A stretch of 32,979 nucleotides of DNA from Campylobacterales bacterium. GTDB taxonomy: Bacteria; Campylobacterota; Campylobacteria; Campylobacterales; JAADDG01. Every line of letters begins with the position of its first letter. The first letter of the stretch is position 1. The stretch spans positions 1 through 32,979 of the forward strand of contig JALVCR010000117.1 in the NCBI GenBank assembly GCA_027009865.1, read 5' to 3'. Position numbers and translations under genes: made by a program. This document shows, one piece after another, positions 1-8,543 of this stretch. The notes under the pieces are model-generated. The model was not told the DNA's origin. It was given only the letters and a program-made list of their open reading frames with translations, and made no database searches.

Positions 1-528
1 TCTTTTATAACTGCATCCTGGCATTATCTTTTTTGAGAGCCTCTCTACCGTTTCTATATTGTGAGAGAGTTTATACGGTTTTGAAGAAATGATTAATTCT
101 AAAAGCTCTCTTTTGTTTTGAAAATCAGGAGTTAGAAGCTCTATTTTCGTATCACTCGATATCTCTTTTATTCTTTTAACAGTTTTTACAAACTGAAAGG
201 CTCCAAAATCCTTTAAATCGTCTCTATCCACAGAAGTTATAACGGCATATTTTAAATTTAAATCTTTTATAGCTTTTGCCACGTTTAGAGGCTCGTTTTT
301 ATCGATTGGATCTGGTTTTGCTTTTTTTACCGCGCAAAATTTGCACCTTCTTGTGCAAATATTTCCCAAAATCAGAAAGGTTGCCGTTTTTCTTTCAAAA
401 CACTCCCCAATATTTGGGCATGCGCTGTTTAGACATATAGTATTTACAAAATTTTTATCCAAAATCTGTTTTGTTTTGCCTATCAGCTCAAATGATGGAG
501 CTTTAACTTTTGGTTTTTGAAAATTCAT
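1..528 (-). CDS. lipA: Lipoyl synthase (radical SAM), C-terminal part cut by window edge
   Basis: Reverse-strand translation from ATG at 528 reads MNFQKPKVKAPSF...CPNIGECFERKTATFLILGNICTRRCKFCAVKKAKPDP, with the LipA N-terminal cysteine motif and the CxxxCxxC radical SAM motif; no stop before the window edge. Confidence 0.93.
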   Translation of the reverse strand, partial: MNFQKPKVKAPSFELIGKTKQILDKNFVNTICLNSACPNIGECFERKTATFLILGNICTRRCKFCAVKKAKPDPIDKNEPLNVAKAIKDLNLKYAVITSVDRDDLKDFGAFQFVKTVKRIKEISSDTKIELLTPDFQNKRELLELIISSKPYKLSHNIETVERLSKKIMPGCSYKR

Positions 529-1075
529 CTTCTATAAGCTTTTTTAAAAAAGATATGATTTTTTCTCTTTCATACTCATACCCCTCCTTTTTAAGAGAGG
601 TGGCTTTAACTCCTTTTAGATTGCAAGGGTTTATCAAATTAAATTTTGAAAGATTAGGGTTTAGATTGATACAGACTCCGTGTTTGCTAAAGCCCTTTTT
701 GTATCTAAAACCAATAGAGGCTATTTTTTGGTTTTCTATATAAAATCCGGGTCTTTTTTTATCGTAATAGATTTTTTTATCCACCGTTAGAAAGAATTTC
801 TTAAAAATCTTTAAAATTTTTCTGTAAAAGAGGGGAGGGGATGATACTTTCAAAATAAAATATATCATCAAACTCCCTTCGTCATGATAAGTAATCGAAC
901 CTCCCCTGTCGCTTCTTATCTCGTTTAAAAAAAAGCTTTTTTTCTCTCCTTCTCCTATCGTAAAAACGCTTTTATGAGAACAAAATATAACAGTCTCTCT
1001 CTTTTTATCTATAAGTTTGTCCATAAAAACAGAGCATTTTATATAATCAAGTTCATTAAAATATAAAAATCTCAA
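503..1075 (-). CDS. lipB: Lipoyl(octanoyl) transferase, divergent
   Basis: RGGSITYH, KIASIGFR and NPC motifs of the LipB family; overlaps lipA by 26 nt and follows lpd. Confidence 0.88.
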   Translation of the reverse strand: MRFLYFNELDYIKCSVFMDKLIDKKRETVIFCSHKSVFTIGEGEKKSFFLNEIRSDRGGSITYHDEGSLMIYFILKVSSPPLFYRKILKIFKKFFLTVDKKIYYDKKRPGFYIENQKIASIGFRYKKGFSKHGVCINLNPNLSKFNLINPCNLKGVKATSLKKEGYEYEREKIISFLKKLIEDEFSKTKS

Positions 1076-2391
1076 ATTCTTCTTGCCGCTCTCTCTAATG
1101 CTTCGCTAAATGTCGGGTGCGCAAAAACGCTCTCTAAGAAACTCTCTTTATCAAGCTCCGCAGAGAGAGTTACTGAAATAATTCCTATAAGCTCTTCTGC
1201 ATGAGGAGATAAAATCTCAGCTCCAATTATAAAATCATCCTCATCGGTATAAAGTATCACTCCTCCCTCTTTTGCATTGTAAGAGTATGACAAAGCAAGG
1301 GCACTTAGCGGAAAATAGGACTCTTTATATTTGATATTCTCCTTTTCAAGATATGTTTTAGTCAAACCTATAGAGGCGTATTGCAATGGAAGAGAGTAGA
1401 TGAATTTGGGAATATTGTTTAGATTTAATCTTCTCTTTTTCCCAAAAATATTATTGACTACATTTAAAACTTCGCTTCTTGCCGCGTGGGCTAACTGAAG
1501 TTTTCCGTTGCAGTCTCCTATCGCAAAATGATTCTTTAGGGAAGTTTGGAAAAAATCATCCGTTTTTATGCCTCTTTGTATCTCTATTTTATCGGTTTGT
1601 ATAACATCGGTATTTGGAACTCTCCCTGTAGCTACAAGGAGTTTGTCAAATTCAAATATTCCCTCATTTGTAGTGATTTTTGCTTTTTTCTCAAAATCCA
1701 CAGCTTCCAAAATAGTGGTTTTTGGCATCAGTTTCACGCCTATTTGGGATAGTTTCTCTTCTAATGCTTTTGTAAGTTTTGGATGAATCTTTTTTGAGAT
1801 TTGTTCATGCCTGTAAATTAGAGTCGTATCGACTCCGTTTGTCGCAAAAAATCCCGCAAATTCCAATCCTATAGCCCCGCTTCCATAAATTGCCACGCTT
1901 TTTGGAAAATCTTTTAAGCGAAAAATTTCATCGCTTGTTATTATGCTCTCTTTGTTATACTCTATTCCTTCTGGGATATAGGCTAAAGAGCCTGTTCCTA
2001 TTACTATATATTTGCCTTCGATTATTTTATTTTCTATCTTAACTTTATTTGCGTCTATTAGATATCCCTTTGCTTCAAAAAGCTCAACTCCCGCATTTTG
2101 GCATTGGATAGTAATAGATTTTGTAGCTTTCGTTAAGATATCTTCTATCTCTTTTTGAACCTCTTTTAGTTTTATTCTATCTTTTTTTATTCTAAATGCT
2201 TTATCTTGTATGTTAAGATTAACCAAGGATAGATGAAGAAGATGTTTTGAAGGGATACACCCTTTATGAAGGCATGTTCCTCCAAGCTCTTTTAAATTTT
2301 TCTCTATTAAAGCTACCTTTAATCCTCTCTTTGAGGCAACTATTGCTCCGGCGTAATTTAATCCGCCTCCTATAAAAATTATATCATACAT
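1072..2391 (-). CDS. lpd: Dihydrolipoamide dehydrogenase (E3)
   Basis: N-terminal FAD motif, GGTCLHKGCIPSK redox-active disulfide, VATGRVPN, and C-terminal AHPTFSEALERA. Confidence 0.92.
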   Translation of the reverse strand: MYDIIFIGGGLNYAGAIVASKRGLKVALIEKNLKELGGTCLHKGCIPSKHLLHLSLVNLNIQDKAFRIKKDRIKLKEVQKEIEDILTKATKSITIQCQNAGVELFEAKGYLIDANKVKIENKIIEGKYIVIGTGSLAYIPEGIEYNKESIITSDEIFRLKDFPKSVAIYGSGAIGLEFAGFFATNGVDTTLIYRHEQISKKIHPKLTKALEEKLSQIGVKLMPKTTILEAVDFEKKAKITTNEGIFEFDKLLVATGRVPNTDVIQTDKIEIQRGIKTDDFFQTSLKNHFAIGDCNGKLQLAHAARSEVLNVVNNIFGKKRRLNLNNIPKFIYSLPLQYASIGLTKTYLEKENIKYKESYFPLSALALSYSYNAKEGGVILYTDEDDFIIGAEILSPHAEELIGIISVTLSAELDKESFLESVFAHPTFSEALERAARRI

Positions 2392-3595
2392 ATCTTCCCT
2401 CCAAGAAAGCCTCTTTTAGCTCTTTTACAAAAAGAGCCGCGTCTTTTCCGTTTAAAATTCTATGATCAAACGTAAAGATAGTTTTAAATCTATTCTCTTT
2501 AATCTCTCCGATAGCAGCTATTGCCGAATCATCTTTATTTATTATCGCATCAAATGCCTCTATTTTAAACATTCCAAGATTGCTTACTCCAAAAGTTGAA
2601 CCTTCCATATCCTCTTTTGAGAGTTTTTTGGTTTTTATCTCTTTTAGCCACTCTTCTATTTGGTTTAAGCTTTTATCTTCCGCTTTTTTTATAACCGCCA
2701 TATAAAGTTCGTTATCTTTTGCCAATGCTACGCTTATATTTGAAGAGGGATAGATTTGAAGGCTGTTTTGCTTTAAAACAGCTCTTGTTTTTGGATGATT
2801 TTGCATAACTTTTGCCAAAATTTTTAAAAAGTAGGCTGTGAATTTAAATTTTATATCAAACCCTATCTCTATTGTTTCATAGATATGAAATATTGGTTTT
2901 TGAAGGCTGTTTTTTAAATTTTGGATAACTGCTTTTTGATTTGAAGAGAGAGGGGATATTTTTGGAATATTATTCTCTTTTATAAAATTTTTTATATCCT
3001 CCTCTTTATATTTTTTGTTAAGTTTAAAAGAGTTTATATCTATTTGATACTCTTTTATCAGTTTCAAAGCTTTGGGAGTGAAATATTTTTTTAATTCTGT
3101 TTCTTTTATATCTTTTAGATGAGCTGGAGTTGGAATTTTTCCCTCTTTTTGAAGGGATTCTATGTCTAAATTTATCTTCAAAGCCTCTTTTTTTGCAGCG
3201 GGAGAGGCTGCTGCTTTTGTTTTTGCTATTTTGGGTTTATTTGCAGGCAGAATATCTTCAAATATAGAAATTTCTTCTTTTGTTTCTTTCAAATTATTTT
3301 TTTGGACTCTCTCTTTTGGCTTCTCTTCTTGCTCTTTTTTATTTTCAGCTTCTTTTGTATCTGTCTCTATTATAGCTATCGGTTTTTTTACCTCTATCTC
3401 ATCTCCCTCTTTTGCCAAAAGCTTTTTTACAACTCCATCTTTGAATGTTTGAACCTCCATAATAGCTTTATCACTTTCAACTTCTGCTATCACATCCCCT
3501 TTTTTGACTCTGTCATTTTCTTTTACATGCCATTTTATAAGTTTTCCCTTATCCATCGTATCGGATAAAACGGGCATAACGATTTTATATTCCAT
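2384..3595 (-). CDS. 2-oxoacid dehydrogenase dihydrolipoamide acyltransferase (E2)
   Basis: Single N-terminal lipoyl domain (EVESDKAIMEV), E3-binding-like segment (TPAHLKDIKETELKKYFTPKALKLI), and C-terminal catalytic domain ending TFDHRILNGKDAALFV. Confidence 0.88.
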   Translation of the reverse strand: MEYKIVMPVLSDTMDKGKLIKWHVKENDRVKKGDVIAEVESDKAIMEVQTFKDGVVKKLLAKEGDEIEVKKPIAIIETDTKEAENKKEQEEKPKERVQKNNLKETKEEISIFEDILPANKPKIAKTKAAASPAAKKEALKINLDIESLQKEGKIPTPAHLKDIKETELKKYFTPKALKLIKEYQIDINSFKLNKKYKEEDIKNFIKENNIPKISPLSSNQKAVIQNLKNSLQKPIFHIYETIEIGFDIKFKFTAYFLKILAKVMQNHPKTRAVLKQNSLQIYPSSNISVALAKDNELYMAVIKKAEDKSLNQIEEWLKEIKTKKLSKEDMEGSTFGVSNLGMFKIEAFDAIINKDDSAIAAIGEIKENRFKTIFTFDHRILNGKDAALFVKELKEAFLEGRYV

Positions 3596-3680
3596 TTTTT
3601 TTCCTCAAAGAGATTTTGTTTATTGTAGTGCTATTTGTTTAAAAGATTTGTTAAAAATTTTTATTAAAAGTCAAAGAGCT

Positions 3681-4448
3681 CTATTTTAAAAGCTCTTTGC
3701 TAAAGATATAGATAGCGGCATTGTATAAACTTAACAGATATCCTAAAATAATTACGATAGGTATTAAAATAACGGTAGCAGATAAGAAAAAGAGCAATAT
3801 GGTAGCTATTGTTATTATGATGGACCAAAATAGTATCAATAGAAAATATTTTTTATTAAAAGTTCTGCTCCAAAATTTTGGATTTAGTAGCAAAAATGAA
3901 TTTTTGAAAGCTTCATTAAAATCGTTTGAGCTCATAATATATCCCATAACACCTGGAAATATGTAAAACAAAAAACCAATTAAAAGAGATATTATTAAAA
4001 CAGGAATAGAATATGTGCTAGCTAAAGTCATCGCAATCTGCTCTTCATTCATTCCCTGCATCTGCTCTATAGAGATAGATGTTGAGCCAAAAGCTGCTAA
4101 TAATATTCCTATAAGAATAGAAAGTAAAATCCCTATTATCAAAAGGCCGCTAAAACCTCCTGCGGCTGTAGAGAAATATTTGTTTAAAAACTCTCCAATT
4201 TTAGTGGAAGCGGCTATATCTTCCATATCCTCTTCATTTTCTATCTCCTCTATTGCTTTTGCAAAGTAAATTTGTATAGAGAGACTGAAAATTGCATAGG
4301 AGATTAAAAAGAAAATTCCTATTATAGGAATGAAATTTAAAAGGGATATTACAAAAAGTATAGCAATTGCTGCAAAAGAGAGAGCATAATTTCCTTTGAA
4401 AAAATTTATTGCCAGATTTATAGCTGTTTTGTTGGAAGGGTGTATCAT
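3681..4448 (-). CDS. Multi-TM membrane protein (DUF4013-like)
   Basis: 255 aa with several hydrophobic helices and a YIFPGVMGYIMS-type motif; complete ORF. Confidence 0.6.
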   Translation of the reverse strand: MIHPSNKTAINLAINFFKGNYALSFAAIAILFVISLLNFIPIIGIFFLISYAIFSLSIQIYFAKAIEEIENEEDMEDIAASTKIGEFLNKYFSTAAGGFSGLLIIGILLSILIGILLAAFGSTSISIEQMQGMNEEQIAMTLASTYSIPVLIISLLIGFLFYIFPGVMGYIMSSNDFNEAFKNSFLLLNPKFWSRTFNKKYFLLILFWSIIITIATILLFFLSATVILIPIVIILGYLLSLYNAAIYIFSKELLK

Positions 4449-4661
4449 AATTGACTCCTTTTTTTAAATTATTGCATAAGCTTTATTAAGAATTAGTTAG
4501 AGTATCGGTTTTTTTTAAGTTAAGTTTATCATCAATAAAAAAAAATTAGATTACTCGATAGCAATAAGGTAAAAATTATTTATTTATTTTAAATAAAATT
4601 TACTTTTCTTTAAGGGTGAATGATATATACTTTGTCTATAGAAATAACGGGAGGCTTAAAA

Positions 4662-5846
4662 ATGAAATGGGTAAAGATTCTAATAGTTGGCACGCTTTTT
4701 GTTTTATATGCAAGTGCCGCCACTATCCAAACTCAAAAAGATATATATGATGCGGGAGAGGATATAGTTGTTACCGTAACGGATATGGCTGGAAATGACG
4801 ATGATTGGGTTGGAATTTATCCGGCTGGAAGCAGTAATGATTGGGAAAATGTGGTAAGCTGGGCATGGACTCATGGAATTGTAAACGGAGATATAACTTT
4901 AGAGGGAGTGCCTGCGGGAAATTACGAGGCTAGAGCCTTTTTTAATAACTCTTTTCATACTGAAGCAAGTTATGCTTTTAGAGTAGAGGGAAATTTACCG
5001 GTTACAATAGATGCGGTTAAAGATGTTTATCAAGAAAATGAAAGAATAGTGGTAAACGTATCGGGGCTTGCTGGAAATCAAAATGACTGGATAGGAATTT
5101 ATCCATCTGGAAGCAGCAACGATTGGGAAAATGTAGTTGCTTGGAGATATACGGGCGGAATTAGAGAAGGACAGCTTAGTTTAGATCCCGTTCCTCCTGG
5201 CAATTATGATGTTAGAGTCTTTTTTAACGATTCATTTAATATGGAGGCTCAAGACTCCTTTAGAGTTGCTCCTTTAAATAATGATCCTACCGTTTATGAG
5301 GATGGAGAAGATGGAAGCACAGATAGATGGGCAAAACTTTCAAATAGAGGCAATATAAGTAATGTTAGTGATGGAGCTGATGGAAGCGAGAGATCTATTA
5401 TGCTTTGGGGTCCCTATTGGCAAGGCGGAGGATGGGGAGAGATATATTATAAATTATATTTAAATGAAAATCATGATCCTTGGAATAACCATTATCAGCA
5501 TATTTTAGAGTTTGATATCAAAACGCGCCACTCGTGGGAGCCATGTTTTTATTTCGAGCTTCCTTTAATAACAAGTCAAGGAAGAAGAGTCATATCATTT
5601 GATACCTATATCCCGCATACTCATCAGCAAGATAGTATTAGAGATATGGGCGATTATATTCAGCTCTCTTTTGGAATTGAGGAGAGTTACAGATGGGGAC
5701 ACAGATGGAAACATGTAAGGTTGGATCTCCAAGAATATGTAAATAGATTCGAGCCGGATAATATTATTTTATCGGTGGATGGATTTGTTTTTAATACAAG
5801 AGGCGGGGATTATCTGCTTGATAATATAAGGCTGGTTTCCGAATAA
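4662..5846 (+). CDS. Secreted protein: two tandem ~90-aa beta-sandwich-like repeats plus a jelly-roll/CBM-like C-terminal domain
   Basis: Signal peptide MKWVKILIVGTLFVLYASA from ATG 4662 with GGGAGG upstream (4620 in the track looks too early). Repeats share DWVGIYPAGSSNDWENVVSW / DWIGIYPSGSSNDWENVVAW. Confidence 0.8.
   Translation: MKWVKILIVGTLFVLYASAATIQTQKDIYDAGEDIVVTVTDMAGNDDDWVGIYPAGSSNDWENVVSWAWTHGIVNGDITLEGVPAGNYEARAFFNNSFHTEASYAFRVEGNLPVTIDAVKDVYQENERIVVNVSGLAGNQNDWIGIYPSGSSNDWENVVAWRYTGGIREGQLSLDPVPPGNYDVRVFFNDSFNMEAQDSFRVAPLNNDPTVYEDGEDGSTDRWAKLSNRGNISNVSDGADGSERSIMLWGPYWQGGGWGEIYYKLYLNENHDPWNNHYQHILEFDIKTRHSWEPCFYFELPLITSQGRRVISFDTYIPHTHQQDSIRDMGDYIQLSFGIEESYRWGHRWKHVRLDLQEYVNRFEPDNIILSVDGFVFNTRGGDYLLDNIRLVSE
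4722..5270 (+). repeat. Intragenic tandem repeat, two approximate units (~4722-4991 and ~5002-5270)
   Basis: Units align end to end at protein level (KDIYDAGEDIVVTVTDMAGNDDDWVGIYPAGSSNDWENVV vs KDVYQENERIVVNVSGLAGNQNDWIGIYPSGSSNDWENVV); the GGAAGCAG..GATTGGGAAAATGT core is near-identical DNA. Confidence 0.85.
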
Positions 5847-5856
5847 GGGAGAAATA

Positions 5857-6597
5857 GTGAAAGAGAGTAAAGAGATATTAACACTTTATAAAAAAGTATC
5901 AAAGAATGCTGACGTTTCTCATGCTAATACTCTTAAATATAAAATAAAAGTATTAGCTTCTTCTATAAAAAGAAGAGGGGTTGGAGCGACTTTGAAAAAA
6001 ATAGCTCTCTACCTCTCTTTTTATATAAGAGGAGTTGATTTATCTTCAGAAAATCTTGATAAACTAACAAAAGTTGGAGAGCATAAAGATAGGGGCACTG
6101 CGTATCTTCAAAACTCTTATGAAGTTATAGATGAAGTTTTAAAAGAGGTTGAAAAGTTAGATAAAGATGTAACTTTGGGGTTTTTCTTAGATTATGGAAG
6201 CGGCAAGGGTCTTCCTATGATTATAGCCCAAAGACATGGATTTAAAAAAGTAATAGGTGTTGAGTTTGCAAAGGAGCTTTGCGAAGTTTGTATAAAAAAT
6301 ATGGAAAAAATGGGTATAAAAAATTATGAAGTTCTAAATATGGATGCTGCTGACTATACTCCTTTAAAAGAGACAACTCTTATTTTTTTATTTAATCCTT
6401 TTGATGAAGTAGTAATGAAAAAAGTAGCAAAAAAAATCTCTTCTCAAAAAAATAATTTTAAAAGAGAACTTTATATAATATATTTAAATCCTTCTTGTAA
6501 TTTTATTTTTGCAGAAGATAAAGAGAATTTTGAATTTGTAAAAAGTTTAATATTTGAAACTGGAGAGATTGCTAATATCTTCAAATTAAAAAGATAA
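5857..6597 (+). CDS. Class I SAM-dependent methyltransferase (GTG start)
   Basis: FFLDYGSGKGLPMIIAQRHGFKKVIGVEF motif I and a FNPF motif; 10 nt downstream of the secreted protein gene; paralog of 8540-9247. Confidence 0.8.
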   Translation: MKESKEILTLYKKVSKNADVSHANTLKYKIKVLASSIKRRGVGATLKKIALYLSFYIRGVDLSSENLDKLTKVGEHKDRGTAYLQNSYEVIDEVLKEVEKLDKDVTLGFFLDYGSGKGLPMIIAQRHGFKKVIGVEFAKELCEVCIKNMEKMGIKNYEVLNMDAADYTPLKETTLIFLFNPFDEVVMKKVAKKISSQKNNFKRELYIIYLNPSCNFIFAEDKENFEFVKSLIFETGEIANIFKLKR

Positions 6598-6720
6598 TTT
6601 TTTCTATTTTTTCTCTTCTTTTTATAATATTAGCAAATTATAACAATAAATATCAGTAACACTAATATAGAAAAATTCTCTTATGTCTCTTTTTTAAAAA
6701 AAAAATTTGTGAAATTTTGT

Positions 6721-6726
6721 TACAAT
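6721..6726 (+). promoter_or_regulatory. Putative -10 element (TACAAT) of the sqr-like gene, downstream of an A10 tract
   Basis: TGTTACAAT at 6719-6726, about 55 nt before the ATG; A10 at 6696-6705. Confidence 0.4.
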
Positions 6727-6781
6727 GGCGAAATAAAAGGGAATTTTATAACCGAAATCTATCAAATTATTAGGAGTTGTT

Positions 6782-8260
6782 ATGGATAAAGATTTAAAAA
6801 AGTTTGAAGAGAAATTGGAGGAGATTACTTCAAAAAGCGGTCTCTCTCGTAGAGAAGCTTTAAAATTAATGGGGCTTAGCGGTGCCGCTTTGATGGGTGC
6901 GGGAGCTATCAAAGGCACTGAAGCAAGAGCTGAGAGTTCCAAAAAGGCTACTATTGTAATTGTTGGAGGCGGTGCTGGAGGTATAATGGCTGCGGCAAGA
7001 CTTAGAAGAGCTGCAAGTAATGCTAAAATTATTTTAGTAGCTCCAAACGATATTCATGTTTATCAGCCAGGTCAAGTTTTTATGGCTGCGGGACTTTATA
7101 CGGCAGATGATATAAAAAAACCAAATAGCGATTTTGTTCCAAGCGGAGTAGAGTGGGTAAAAGAGCTTGCAGTAGAATTTGATCCTGATAATAATACAGT
7201 AATTACAAGCTCCAATAAAAAAATTAAATACGATTTCTTGGTGGTAGCTACCGGGCTTCAATATGATTATGAAAGAATAGAGGGTATGAGGCCTGATCTT
7301 GTAGGGCAAAAAGGGATTTCAAGCGTATATTTAAACGATACTGTTAAAGGAACAGTAAAAGGCGGAAGCGCTACTTGGAAATGGTTTAATGATTTAAGAG
7401 AGGCTGCTAAAAAAGCAACTCCAAATAATCCCATAAACGCTATTTATACTCAGCCTGATACTCCTATTAAATGCGGCGGCGCTCCTCAGAAGATTTTATA
7501 TCTAAGCCAAGATTTTTTAAGAGGAAACGGCCCTGTAGGAGGAGATGATATTCATAAAAATGTGAAAGCCTATTTTTGTAAAAAGGGAACTAAGCTTTTT
7601 GGAGTTCCTGGATATAATAAAACTTTGGTTGAAGAAGTAACTCCAATGTATGGAAATATAACGGATAAGTGGAATCATGTTTTAAGAAAAATAGATCCCG
7701 ATAAAAAAATAGCCACTTTCGAGCATACATATCAGGTAAAAGGAGAATATGACGAGGATCTTGGCGAGTATGATATGATTACCAAAAAAGAGATGGTAGA
7801 GATGCCTTATGATTTTATACATGTGGTTCCTCCTATGAAAGCTGTTGATGCTGTAGCAAACTCTCCTCTTGGATGGCAAAAAGGAAGCGCTAAAGGATGG
7901 CTTGCCTGCGATAGATATACTCTTCAACATATGAAATATAAAAATGTATTTGGTATAGGCGATATTTTGGGAATCCCAAAAGGTAAAACCGGAGGAAGCG
8001 CAAGACATCACGGCCCAATTATCCAAGAAAATCTTATAGCCGTAATGGAAGGAAAAGAGCCTACCGCTAAATTTGACGGATATACGGTATGTCCTCTTAA
8101 GACTCAATATGGAAAAATTATGCTTGCGGAATTTAATTATGACGGTCCTGCTCCTTCTTTCCCTCTTGATCCTACAAAACCAAGATGGATTTGGTGGGCA
8201 TTTGATCTTTATATGCTAAAACCTATGTATTGGTATTTGATGCTTAGAGGATTGATGTAA
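6782..8260 (+). CDS. Sulfide:quinone oxidoreductase-type FAD flavoprotein with Tat-like signal
   Basis: SRREALK twin-arginine motif plus hydrophobic region; IVIVGGGAGGIMAAARL FAD site; CGGAPQK cysteine motif; FGIGDILGIPKGKTGGSA; C-terminal aromatic membrane-anchor-like helices. Confidence 0.85.
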   Translation: MDKDLKKFEEKLEEITSKSGLSRREALKLMGLSGAALMGAGAIKGTEARAESSKKATIVIVGGGAGGIMAAARLRRAASNAKIILVAPNDIHVYQPGQVFMAAGLYTADDIKKPNSDFVPSGVEWVKELAVEFDPDNNTVITSSNKKIKYDFLVVATGLQYDYERIEGMRPDLVGQKGISSVYLNDTVKGTVKGGSATWKWFNDLREAAKKATPNNPINAIYTQPDTPIKCGGAPQKILYLSQDFLRGNGPVGGDDIHKNVKAYFCKKGTKLFGVPGYNKTLVEEVTPMYGNITDKWNHVLRKIDPDKKIATFEHTYQVKGEYDEDLGEYDMITKKEMVEMPYDFIHVVPPMKAVDAVANSPLGWQKGSAKGWLACDRYTLQHMKYKNVFGIGDILGIPKGKTGGSARHHGPIIQENLIAVMEGKEPTAKFDGYTVCPLKTQYGKIMLAEFNYDGPAPSFPLDPTKPRWIWWAFDLYMLKPMYWYLMLRGLM

Positions 8261-8284
8261 AAAAGGCGGCTTTTGCCGCTTTTT
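8261..8284 (+). terminator. Rho-independent terminator after the SQR-like gene
   Basis: AAAAGGCGGC-TTTT-GCCGCTTTTT perfect hairpin with one G-U pair and a U-rich 3' side. Confidence 0.8.
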
Positions 8285-8303
8285 GCTTTTTAGGGAGGTG
8301 TAA

Positions 8304-8543
8304 ATGGATAGGAGAATTTTAAAAAGAGAGATTTTTATATATTTTATTTTATTAATAATTTTGGGATTTGGAATGCATCATAAAGAGCTTCTATCACATC
8401 CGATAGAGCATTTTAAAAATATAGTAACAGCTCCTTTGGGAGTTTTTCACCCGTTTGTTTTTACTTTTATAGTGTATTTGGTTATTCTTATTTTTAGACT
8501 CTTTTTTAAAATATTGAGAAAGTTTGCTCAGAGAGGATCTTAA
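8304..8543 (+). CDS. Small two-TM membrane protein
   Basis: 79 aa with hydrophobic segments IYFILLIILGFGM and FVFTFIVYLVILIF; GGGAGGTG upstream of the ATG. Confidence 0.65.
   Translation: MDRRILKREIFIYFILLIILGFGMHHKELLSHPIEHFKNIVTAPLGVFHPFVFTFIVYLVILIFRLFFKILRKFAQRGS

Noticed and set aside
3162-3452. 96-aa plus-strand ORF antisense to E2
   Set aside because: Phe/Ser-rich translation mirrors Lys/Glu-rich coding on the other strand; shadow ORF.
7682-8107. 141-aa minus-strand ORF antisense to the SQR-like gene
   Set aside because: Lies entirely inside a well-supported CDS; shadow ORF with no motif.
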